Shown: piece after piece, positions 45,724 through 52,994 of the stretch
Layout of the letters: the number at the start of each line of letters is the position of its first letter
Numbering within the stretch: position 1 is the stretch's first letter
Assembly: GCF_036983985.1 (NCBI RefSeq)
Contig: NZ_JALAHQ010000003.1
Location: 434,001-498,000 of the forward strand
Length of the DNA stretch: 64,000 nt
Direction: 5' to 3'
Origin: Alishewanella metallidurans
Lineage (GTDB): Bacteria; Pseudomonadota; Gammaproteobacteria; Enterobacterales; Alteromonadaceae
Program-made: the position numbers and the translations under genes
Notes under the pieces: model-generated
What the model was told of the DNA's origin: nothing
What the model saw: only the letters and a program-made list of their open reading frames with translations
Database searches by the model: none

Positions 45724-46635
45724 TTAGGCAATGCAAACTGTGCGCTTACCTGCTGCTTTAGCCGCATATAGCGCGGTATCTGCTGCGGAAAATAATTGTT
45801 GACCAGTTTGTTCAGCCGTTAACGTCGCTAAACCCGCACTAGCACTAACGTTATACTGTTGACATAAAAAGTGCTGATTTATTACTTTAACCAAGCGTCG
45901 CGCTACCAACTCGGCATTGTCGGTATCTTGTTCCGATAAAATTATCGCAAACTCGTCGCCACCAAAACGAAACAGGGTATCCGTTGCACGTAAGGTATCG
46001 CGCAAGCAATCAGCTACTGCCAGTAGCACTTCGTCGCCGGCACTATGTCCAGCAGTGTCGTTAACTTGTTTAAAATTATCTAAATCTAACAATATTAGGG
46101 TGCAGCGTTCATGATGTCGTTTTGCCAGTTGCACATTTTTGGCAAAGCTATCGTCAAAAAATCGGCGATTGCCCAAACCAGTAAGCGTATCTTTTAACGC
46201 CATTTGTTGTAATCGGCTAACCACTAACGCATTGCGTAAGGCAAATAACCACTCACTTTCCAATAGTAATAACTCGCGCTGTACCATAGGAGTAAAGGGG
46301 TAGTCGCTGTGATAAATTAGCTCAGCTAAACATTGTTGATTTAGCACCAGCACGCTGCGATGTTCAAATTCCGCTTGGCTTGAACCGATGGCGATAAAAT
46401 CACCGACGGCGGTTTTTAACGACAATGCTGAAAGCGGCAAAACTTTGCCTGCAGCCATTGAAACAATATTCAACTGTTGCTGAATTTCCAATGTGGTTTG
46501 CAACTGGCTAATTAAGCTTTGCTCGGAACACTCAGGTAACTGCGACCAATGCGGTAACTTAGTCATCGCAGCATAACTAGGCGCCGAGCTCAGAGCGACG
46601 TCTTGAGCTAATAAGTATTCCATGATGATGTCCAT
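45724..46635 (-). CDS. GGDEF diguanylate cyclase with I-site
   Basis: The 303-residue soluble protein has an N-terminal region of about 135 residues without a domain that I recognise (possibly a GAF-like sensor), and a C-terminal GGDEF domain. It has DTLTGLGNRRFFDD, LDLDNFKQVNDTAGHSAGDEVL and an intact FRFGGDEF. RATD five residues before GGDEF is a canonical RxxD inhibitory site. It should make c-di-GMP and be product-inhibited. No transmembrane helix or signal peptide is seen. Confidence 0.92.
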   Translation of the reverse strand: MDIIMEYLLAQDVALSSAPSYAAMTKLPHWSQLPECSEQSLISQLQTTLEIQQQLNIVSMAAGKVLPLSALSLKTAVGDFIAIGSSQAEFEHRSVLVLNQQCLAELIYHSDYPFTPMVQRELLLLESEWLFALRNALVVSRLQQMALKDTLTGLGNRRFFDDSFAKNVQLAKRHHERCTLILLDLDNFKQVNDTAGHSAGDEVLLAVADCLRDTLRATDTLFRFGGDEFAIILSEQDTDNAELVARRLVKVINQHFLCQQYNVSASAGLATLTAEQTGQQLFSAADTALYAAKAAGKRTVCIA

Positions 46636-46746
46636 TATTGCTTTTTGTTAACTAAGCAAAAAATAGGCCATAAATTAAATATTGTTTTTAATCAGTCTGT
46701 TATGTATTTAATGACGTTTTGGGTCAAAGCTTTGACGACACCTAAG

Positions 46747-47898
46747 CTAGTCGTCATTATCTTCGCGCAAAAACTGCATAATGCTGTCCATTTGCGCCAT
46801 GGCATCGTCATAACCTAGTTGAATTAGCCGCTTGGTGTAGTGCCGTTCAAATAACAGATAACTGGCCAAACTTGAATCTGAATGCTGACGAATACCGGTC
46901 ATTCTTAGTATGGTGCGCACTGCTATTGGTAAAGACAGAAAATGTTCGCTGGCAATTTGACCAAAATTTTGACTTGGGTTAATGACAAAGCTTTGCAGCG
47001 GCTTTAATTCCGTGGTTACACCGTGTTGGCGCATAGTATTTACCGTAGTATTTACCCGTTGCATACGCTCTAAATCGGAGTTTAGCGAATCAGTAAATAC
47101 CGTATCTAATAAATGACCGGCAATAGTGGCTATATCAGGGTGGTGTAACATGCGCTGCGCCGGTTCATTTTTTCGTGGATCGGCAACACCAACAATAAAA
47201 ATTTTATCTGCACCTAAATGAATTGGCGCACTAAGCGGTGCTAGTTGATTTACCGAACCGTCGCCAAAGTATTGCTGGTGAATACGTACCGAAGGAAACA
47301 CCATTGGTATAGAAGCTGACGCCATTAAATGGTGCACACCTAGCAGTGTCCGCTGACCGCAACGTTTGGCTCTGCGCCACTCTAACGCTTCGTCAGACTG
47401 AAAAAAGGTAATAGAGTCGCCATTGTTATAGCAAGATGCAGTAACCGACACACTAGATAAATAACCGCCTAAAATATTGCGATCGATACGTTTTAAATCG
47501 AGCACCTTAGTCAGCATTTGTCGCAGCGGTTTGTTATCAAATAAGCTAACCGGCTTTTTATTGGCATAATCCGCTTGAAAAGCACTGAACATACCGCGAA
47601 ATAATTGCCGAAATACGCGAAAGTAATCAGCATAATAAACTTGACTGGTATGAAAGTTACGCCAAATCCATTCTAGTTTTTTCACACCCAAGTGAAAACA
47701 GGAGGCATAACATGCCATAGCAACGCCATTCATTGCACCAGCAGAAGTACCGCTAATAATCTGAAATGGTAGTTTACTGCTACGAGGATATTGCTGCGAA
47801 ATCGCTTTTAATACGCCTACCTGATAAGCTGCTCGGGCACCACCACCTGTTAATAATAGGGCGGTTTTTTTAGTGGGTTTATTATTATGCTCAGACAT
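46747..47898 (-). CDS. Patatin-like phospholipase
   Basis: The 383-residue patatin-fold hydrolase shows the oxyanion motif LTGGGARAAYQVGVL (about 15-29), the nucleophile elbow ISGTSAGAMNGVAM and the catalytic Asp motif FGDGSVNQLAPL, so the Ser-Asp dyad is intact. No signal peptide is visible. Substrate is unknown; relatives include lysophospholipases and acyl-hydrolases of the RssA/YjjU kind. It is divergent from the DUF3014 gene and separated by 111 nt from the downstream diguanylate cyclase gene. Confidence 0.9.
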   Translation of the reverse strand: MSEHNNKPTKKTALLLTGGGARAAYQVGVLKAISQQYPRSSKLPFQIISGTSAGAMNGVAMACYASCFHLGVKKLEWIWRNFHTSQVYYADYFRVFRQLFRGMFSAFQADYANKKPVSLFDNKPLRQMLTKVLDLKRIDRNILGGYLSSVSVTASCYNNGDSITFFQSDEALEWRRAKRCGQRTLLGVHHLMASASIPMVFPSVRIHQQYFGDGSVNQLAPLSAPIHLGADKIFIVGVADPRKNEPAQRMLHHPDIATIAGHLLDTVFTDSLNSDLERMQRVNTTVNTMRQHGVTTELKPLQSFVINPSQNFGQIASEHFLSLPIAVRTILRMTGIRQHSDSSLASYLLFERHYTKRLIQLGYDDAMAQMDSIMQFLREDNDD

Positions 47899-48010
47899 AA
47901 AGAGTTGAACTTTTTCCAGACTACAGGCTCATTGCTTAATATATTGCTGGAATCATCACAGAATGCAACGCTTTATCGTGTTGTGCCGTAAGTTAGTTAT
48001 CGAGGGTGTT

Positions 48011-48886
48011 ATGACCGAACCAAAGTCGAGTAAACAGCAACAAGTCTATTATTTAGCCATTGCTGCGGTGGTAGTGGTAATACTTATCGCAGTATGGCTG
48101 TTGTTTGGTAAAGAACAGGTAGCCGAAGTGCCAGTTAACTTAATGCCGCCAGTTGAAATTGTGCCACAACCAGCTCAGGTGCTTGAGCCTGAACCGTTGC
48201 TAGAACCTGATTTAACTGAACCTAAAACAGATACTGTGATAAACACGGTTGAACCTGAAATTGTTGCAGAAGTAGTGAAAGAACCTGAAGTCGATACTAT
48301 TATTCCAACATTAGATGACTCTGACCCTGAAGTAAAAGAGCGCTTACTGGCATTAAATTGGCAGCCGGGATTAGCTGCGCTATTTGTTACAGAAGATATG
48401 CTGCGTAACTTTACGGTGCAGGTAGATAATATCGCTCAAGGTCAGCTGGTAAAAGGGTTTCCAGTGCTACAGCCACTTGAAGAAAAGTTCTCTGTTGCAG
48501 ATAACGCCAAGATGCAGCTAGATGACACCAGCTTTGCTCGTTACACGCCTTATGTACAATTACTGGATAGCGTACCGCCAGAGCAGTTACTTAAGCTATT
48601 TAATCGCTATGAGCCATTATTACAGCAAGCTTATGCTGAACTGGGTTACCCCGATAAATTATTTAAAAGCCGTGTTGTGGACGCAATTGATGAGTTATTA
48701 GCAACGCCTGAGCTTGAGTACCCATTAGAGCTTACGCGATCATCGGTGATGTACGAGTTTGCTGATCCAGCAATTGAGCAATTACCGGCCGCACAAAAAC
48801 AGCTGCTACGTTTAGGGCCAGCTCACCAGAAAACCGTTAAAAAGCGCTTGCAGCAATATAAAACCTTGTTACTGAAACCACTTTAA
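48011..48886 (+). CDS. DUF3014 membrane-anchored protein
   Basis: I prefer ATG 48011 (291 residues, MTEPKSSKQQ), because GAGGG lies 4 nt upstream; the ATG at 47963 adds 16 residues without a ribosome binding site. A short cytoplasmic tail is followed by one transmembrane helix (about 14-32), a Pro/Glu/Val-rich periplasmic linker (about 35-105) and a C-terminal domain of about 180 residues that matches DUF3014 (LRNFTVQVDNIAQGQL, RYTPYVQLLDSVP, LYRYEPLLQQAYAELGYP-like). Function is unknown. Confidence 0.85.
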   Translation: MTEPKSSKQQQVYYLAIAAVVVVILIAVWLLFGKEQVAEVPVNLMPPVEIVPQPAQVLEPEPLLEPDLTEPKTDTVINTVEPEIVAEVVKEPEVDTIIPTLDDSDPEVKERLLALNWQPGLAALFVTEDMLRNFTVQVDNIAQGQLVKGFPVLQPLEEKFSVADNAKMQLDDTSFARYTPYVQLLDSVPPEQLLKLFNRYEPLLQQAYAELGYPDKLFKSRVVDAIDELLATPELEYPLELTRSSVMYEFADPAIEQLPAAQKQLLRLGPAHQKTVKKRLQQYKTLLLKPL

Positions 48887-48931
48887 ATGGGTACTTGGTT
48901 TAAATTGACAATAAATCAAGCGGTATCGGGC

Positions 48932-48960
48932 TTGCAACAGCCTAAGCTTTTTAGCATAAT
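48932..48960 (+). promoter_or_regulatory. Candidate ffs promoter
   Basis: TTGCAA (48932-48937), 17 nt, CATAAT (48955-48960), followed by GCGCGCC at the predicted start site near 48966. The GC-rich discriminator suggests stringent control, as expected for a stable-RNA gene. Confidence 0.6.
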
Positions 48961-48990
48961 GCGCGCCTGCTGAGCATTCAGCAGTTCAAT

Positions 48991-49106
48991 GGTAACTCCA
49001 TTGGTCCTCTCGCAATACTAGTAGGCGAACCTGGTCAGGTCCGGAAGGAAGCAGCCACAGTTTATGATGTATGTGCCGGGATGTGGCTGGTGGGGTTGCC
49101 ACCCAA
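48991..49106 (+). ncRNA. ffs: 4.5S RNA (signal recognition particle RNA)
   Basis: The universally conserved apical part is exact: GGTCAGGTCCGGAAGGAAGCAGCC (start 49034) followed on the return strand by GTGCCGGGAT. The 5' GGTAACTCCA (48991-49000) pairs with TGGGGTTGCC (49091-49100) as the closing helix. The RNA is the short bacterial hairpin form of about 110 nt, lacking an Alu domain. It binds Ffh to target membrane proteins. A 7-bp hairpin (48967-48984) between promoter and mature 5' end would be in the precursor and removed by processing. The 3' half overlaps the convergent ybaM gene. Confidence 0.96.
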
Positions 49107-49250
49107 ACCCCGCTTATGCTCGATGTCTTTTTTTACAATATCTAAAGCTTGCAAAATAGTATCGTTGTCAATTTGTTGTTGTTCAAACAACATAATCAAA
49201 TCGACCGCCAACTTTATATGCGCTGGCGCTTGTTCTAGTTTAACGCTCAC
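49062..49250 (-). CDS. ybaM: YbaM family (DUF2496) small protein
   Basis: The 62-residue protein has the DUF2496 core APAHIKLAVDLIMLFEQQQIDNDTILQALDIVKKD, close to E. coli YbaM. It starts with GTG 49250, overlapping the ComFB-family stop as GTGA, so the two are coupled. The last 15 or so codons (HKRGLGGNPTSHIPAHTS) are read antisense to 4.5S RNA and have no match to YbaM. In E. coli ybaM neighbours priC, which here lies about 2.4 kb away. Function is unknown. Confidence 0.85.
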   Translation of the reverse strand: MSVKLEQAPAHIKLAVDLIMLFEQQQIDNDTILQALDIVKKDIEHKRGLGGNPTSHIPAHTS

Positions 49251-49507
49251 TCATTACCATCCAAAAACTGTCTGGCTCTGGTTACTGCTTCTTGTACCTT
49301 CATTTGCATTTCATAACGTTCACTTTGTGGTAAATAGAACGCCATATCTACTTCGTATCTAATGTATCGAGGCGGCAATAGGTTAAGAGAAATACAGCAT
49401 AAATCGGCTAGGTATTCAGCGTCTTTATCTTGGTCTAAACCTAATTCAACAATATGCTCTAACGTCAACTTTTCGTAATAATTGTGTATATCGTTGTCCA
49501 GTGTCAT
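49247..49507 (-). CDS. ComFB-family small protein
   Basis: The 86-residue protein matches the late-competence ComFB family: NYYEKLTLEHIVEL, then D-EYLADLCCISLNLLPPRYIRYEVDMAF, in which the LNxLPPxYI stretch is the hallmark. ComFB sits in the comF operon of Bacillus, and a cyanobacterial member (CdgR) has been reported as a c-di-GMP-binding effector. Here there are no competence genes beside it. It is coupled to ybaM and divergent from the tryptophan dioxygenase gene. Confidence 0.75.
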   Translation of the reverse strand: MTLDNDIHNYYEKLTLEHIVELGLDQDKDAEYLADLCCISLNLLPPRYIRYEVDMAFYLPQSERYEMQMKVQEAVTRARQFLDGNE

Positions 49508-49650
49508 AGCAACCTCATGCTGTTAATGTCTATAGCAGAGCATAATCAGCTTTGGCTTAAAACACCACTGAAAGATTGAGTTACGCCAAGTGGCTGTTAC
49601 AATGTTTACAAACTGATATGCGTTTATAAAATAATAATAGAAGAACCTTC

Positions 49651-50748
49651 ATGCAAAAAAATACCACACCTTGTTATTACGGCGATTACTTACAACTAGA
49701 TAAGGTGCTAACCGCACAAGCACCAGAAAGCGCAAAGTATGGCAATGAAGCCCATGACGAAACCCTGTTTATTATTGTGCACCAGGTTTACGAGCTATGG
49801 TTTAAGCAAATTTTACACGAGTTAAAAGCGGTAATTGAGGTGTTTGCTGCTGAAGAAGTGAAAGATCAGCAATTAACCGGCGTATTGCATAAGCTTAAGC
49901 GTATTATCACCATTCAAAAATTGCTAAATCAGCAAATTAGCGTAATAGAAACCATGACGCCGCAAGACTTTATGTCGTTTCGCGATTATTTGGTGCCTGC
50001 GTCAGGCTTTCAAAGTATTCAGTTTAAAATGTTAGAGATTGGCTTAGGTTTAAAAAGCGATTTTCGCATCGACTTTGACAAAAACTCATTTTACAGCCGA
50101 TTAAATGATAAAGACCGTGAGTTTTTACAACAACTAGAGCACCAACCTAGCTTATTTGAGCGGGTTGAAAAGTGGCTCGAACGCATGCCATTTTTAGAGC
50201 TGGAAAAATTTAGCTTTTGGCAAATGTACTGCGAAGCAACACAAAGCATGCTGGCTGAAGATAAAACTACGGTTCAGGCAATAGTACAAATGAGCGAGCA
50301 AGACCGGCAACAACAATTAGCCGAAATTGAGCGTACTGCCGACAAGTTTGCGGCATTATTAGATAATGAAAAATACCAACAATTACAGCAAGCAGGCAGT
50401 TTTCGCCTAAGCCAGCGTGCCATGTTATCGGCATTGTTTATTACGCTGTATCAGGAAGAGCCGGTATTTAATTTACCGTTCCAACTATTAACCTGCTTAA
50501 CTGAAATTGATGAACTGCTAACCATCTGGCGCTATAAGCACGCCATGATGGTGCAACGTATGCTGGGTACGAAAATAGGCACCGGTGGCTCATCTGGCCA
50601 TGATTACCTAAAGCGTACGACAGAGAAAAACCGTATTTTTACCGATTTATTTCATATGGCCACGTTCTTATTGCCTAAGTCAGATTTACCGGCACTGCCG
50701 CCAGAAATTAAACGCCGTTTAGGTTTCTATTTCGCTGGCGAAATGTGA
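49651..50748 (+). CDS. Tryptophan 2,3-dioxygenase
   Basis: The 365-residue heme dioxygenase has CYYGDYLQLDKVLTAQ, the catalytic His in FIIVHQVYELWFKQIL, the substrate motif FRDYLVPASGFQSIQFKMLE and the C-terminal heme-ligand region RYKHAMMVQRMLGTKIGTGGSSGHDYLKRT. It opens tryptophan to N-formylkynurenine. At 365 residues it is longer than the roughly 280-300 typical of bacterial KynA and closer to the animal form. No kynurenine-pathway partner is adjacent. It overlaps the convergent HDAC-family gene by 30 bp. Confidence 0.92.
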   Translation: MQKNTTPCYYGDYLQLDKVLTAQAPESAKYGNEAHDETLFIIVHQVYELWFKQILHELKAVIEVFAAEEVKDQQLTGVLHKLKRIITIQKLLNQQISVIETMTPQDFMSFRDYLVPASGFQSIQFKMLEIGLGLKSDFRIDFDKNSFYSRLNDKDREFLQQLEHQPSLFERVEKWLERMPFLELEKFSFWQMYCEATQSMLAEDKTTVQAIVQMSEQDRQQQLAEIERTADKFAALLDNEKYQQLQQAGSFRLSQRAMLSALFITLYQEEPVFNLPFQLLTCLTEIDELLTIWRYKHAMMVQRMLGTKIGTGGSSGHDYLKRTTEKNRIFTDLFHMATFLLPKSDLPALPPEIKRRLGFYFAGEM

Positions 50749-51657
50749 GCCTAATAGCGTAAACGCCGCCTTAAAAAGTTGTAAATGTAGGTGCACTAGC
50801 GCATCAACATTGCGTTGGTAGCCGCCACCAATAACAGCGGCTACCGGAATAGCGCGCTCAACACAGCTTTGCAGCACCAGCAGGTCTCGTTGATACAGCG
50901 CTGGCGTAGAAATAGTTAATAAACCAAGTTCATCATGCTGGTGAATATCAACGCCGGCATCATAAATAACCAGATCAGGCTTATGCCAGTTAAGTAAGCT
51001 GTATAGGCTTTGTTGTACGCTATCTAGGTATTCTGTATCGGTGCACTCTTTGGCTAAGCCTAGATCCCAATCAGAACGTTGCTTGCGATACGGGAAATTT
51101 TTTTCGCAGTGTATCGAACAGCTAATAATACCAGGCTCATCAGCCAACATTACAGCACTACCGTCACCTTGATGTACGTCTAAATCAACTAGTAAAATTT
51201 TATCGACACCGTGGTTTAGCATGGTTTTTGCGGTAAAGACAAGATCATTAAATAAACAAAAACCAGAGCCTTCTGCGTAAAACGCATGGTGATAGCCGCC
51301 ACTTAAATGTAAGGCGATGCCACTGTGTAATGCGGCTTGGGCTGTTTGTAAGGTGCCGCCTAATGAATGTAACGAACGTTCAAATAGCTCGGCTGACCAA
51401 GGAAAACCTATACGGCGCATCGCTTTGGCATCGATGCTGCCATCTTGCAGGCTTTGAATATACGCAGGGCAGTGTACCTGGGCCAATTGTGCTGTATTAA
51501 CCGCTATCGACTCTGTAAATGCACTAGGCGGCACGCCAATATCAAGCAAGCTTTGGTATAGCCTACGGTATTTAGTAATGGGATAGCGGTGACGCTCTGG
51601 TAACTGAAGGTCGCTATAGCAAGGGTGATACAGCATAGCTGGTAGGGCTTGCGGCAT
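50719..51657 (-). CDS. Histone deacetylase / acetylpolyamine amidohydrolase family protein
   Basis: The 312-residue arginase-fold deacetylase has the zinc and proton-relay motifs: LSGGYHHAF (tandem His), GSGFCLFNDLVFTA, VDLDVHQGDG (Asp-x-His zinc ligands), YDAGVDIH (third zinc Asp) and IGGGYQRN with the GGGY tyrosine. It resembles class IV HDAC-like bacterial proteins. The substrate is unknown (acetylated lysine, polyamine or acetoin system). It starts 4 nt past the priC stop and is last in the dinG-TSUP-priC-HDAC run. Confidence 0.9.
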   Translation of the reverse strand: MPQALPAMLYHPCYSDLQLPERHRYPITKYRRLYQSLLDIGVPPSAFTESIAVNTAQLAQVHCPAYIQSLQDGSIDAKAMRRIGFPWSAELFERSLHSLGGTLQTAQAALHSGIALHLSGGYHHAFYAEGSGFCLFNDLVFTAKTMLNHGVDKILLVDLDVHQGDGSAVMLADEPGIISCSIHCEKNFPYRKQRSDWDLGLAKECTDTEYLDSVQQSLYSLLNWHKPDLVIYDAGVDIHQHDELGLLTISTPALYQRDLLVLQSCVERAIPVAAVIGGGYQRNVDALVHLHLQLFKAAFTLLGSHFASEIET

Positions 51658-51661
51658 AATC

Positions 51662-52201
51662 TTAGTTTCGTTGCTCTAAATCTTGAATTTGTAGCTCAAT
51701 ATCGGTTAACGCTTTACGACAACGGCCTAGCCTAGCATGCAGCGCTAAACTGCGTTGTATCGCATCTGCCGAGTTATCGCGATTAGCCAGACTTATCATG
51801 TCTAATAACCGTCGCTCAAACTCTTGGGTATCGCTAAGTTGCTGATAAAGCTGTTGGCTAGTAGCGCTAAGCTGTTGTACTGCGGCCTTTACTTTTACGG
51901 CTTTAGCCGCCGGTTTGTGCCTAGTATCGACATTACGAAAGGCACGGGTTAGCGCGCTGGTTTGCTCACTTAAGCGTTGCACTAAACGTTGTTTGGTGGC
52001 ACTAGAGAGGTTGTTTGTTTGTAAATGCTGTAAGTGTCGCTGCGCTTCAAGTACGTAGTCGGTTAAATGCGGTGAGCGACAGCTAAACACCGAGCTGTCG
52101 AACCAGTTTTGTGGTTTACCATAACTGGGTTGTTGATCAATTTGTTCCGCTTGCTGTTTAAGCTGCTGTAATTGATGCGCCAAGGTGCCCAGTAAATCCA
52201 T
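51662..52201 (-). CDS. priC: Primosomal replication protein PriC
   Basis: The 179-residue helical protein ends with the PriC hallmark FERRLLDMI ... LHARLGRCRKALTDIELQIQDLE, which parallels E. coli (FERRLREMV ... YEARLARCRHALEKIE). The N-terminal half keeps the FD-S-F-CRSPHLTDYVLEA segment. PriC recognises forks with a lagging-strand gap and reloads DnaB independently of PriA. It overlaps the TSUP stop by one base and lies in the same run as dinG. Confidence 0.88.
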   Translation of the reverse strand: MDLLGTLAHQLQQLKQQAEQIDQQPSYGKPQNWFDSSVFSCRSPHLTDYVLEAQRHLQHLQTNNLSSATKQRLVQRLSEQTSALTRAFRNVDTRHKPAAKAVKVKAAVQQLSATSQQLYQQLSDTQEFERRLLDMISLANRDNSADAIQRSLALHARLGRCRKALTDIELQIQDLEQRN

Positions 52202-52983
52202 TAGTTACTCCAAGCTTGCCAAGCTAAGCGCAGGGCGATGGCAATAACCACAGTAATAAACATCGGGCGAATAAAACGGCTACCAAATTTAATGGCCGAA
52301 TGCGCACCCAACCAAGCACCCAGCATAAGGCACAAGCCCATGGCAATACCCAGCGCAAAGTTAACATGACCAAGGGCAATAAATGCCACTAATGAAAAGC
52401 CATTGCTAATAAAGTTCATGGTGCGCGCTACACCGCAGGTTAGTAGCAAGTTTATCCGATACATAGCCATGGTTGATACCATCCAAAAGGCACCGGCACC
52501 TGGCCCAGCAATACCATCATAAAACCCCAATACTAAACCCTGGCCGCGTTGTTGCCAAAACAGCTTATTATTTTGCTCCGGTAATTGCAGCCGGTCATCA
52601 GGTTGCATGCGGTTAAATAAGGTATAAATTGCCGCCAGCAAAATAAGAATAGGCAATATTTTTTCGAGAGCTTCTTTACTAATAAGATCGACAACAAGGG
52701 TGCCCAGTACGGCGCCAATAGCAGTATAAACTAAGCTACGTCGCCAAAAAGTGGGGTTAAATAGTTTTTTACGATAATAGGTTACCGACGCCGTGAGCGA
52801 GCCAAAGGTAGCTGCCAGTTTATTAGTACCTAGCACCACATGGGGTGGTAAACCGGCAGTAAGTAATGCTGGTACAGTAAGTAAACCACCGCCACCGGCA
52901 ACGGCGTCAATAAAGCCAGCAATAAAAGCAACGGTGCAGAGGATCAGCAATACTGAGGGTTCTACGGCTAATTCAGCAAACAA
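52201..52983 (-). CDS. TSUP-family (TauE/SafE) membrane permease
   Basis: The 260-residue protein has about eight transmembrane helices in two repeats. It has the family motifs GFIDAVAGGGGLLTVPALL near the N terminus and FYDGIAGPGAGAFWM in the second half, like E. coli YfcA. The start is TTG 52983, supported by AGGA 6 nt upstream. Family members export sulfite, sulfoacetate or other organosulfur anions; the substrate here is unknown. The gene begins 11 nt after dinG ends. Confidence 0.88.
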   Translation of the reverse strand: MFAELAVEPSVLLILCTVAFIAGFIDAVAGGGGLLTVPALLTAGLPPHVVLGTNKLAATFGSLTASVTYYRKKLFNPTFWRRSLVYTAIGAVLGTLVVDLISKEALEKILPILILLAAIYTLFNRMQPDDRLQLPEQNNKLFWQQRGQGLVLGFYDGIAGPGAGAFWMVSTMAMYRINLLLTCGVARTMNFISNGFSLVAFIALGHVNFALGIAMGLCLMLGAWLGAHSAIKFGSRFIRPMFITVVIAIALRLAWQAWSN

Positions 52984-52994
52984 GGCATGTCCTG

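Noticed and set aside
49081..49362. 93-codon plus-strand ORF
   Set aside because: It lies antisense to ybaM and the ComFB-family gene and begins inside 4.5S RNA; no protein family is visible.
49593..49610. TyrR box upstream of tryptophan dioxygenase
   Set aside because: Only the TTTACA half fits; the other half and the required G-N14-C pattern are missing.
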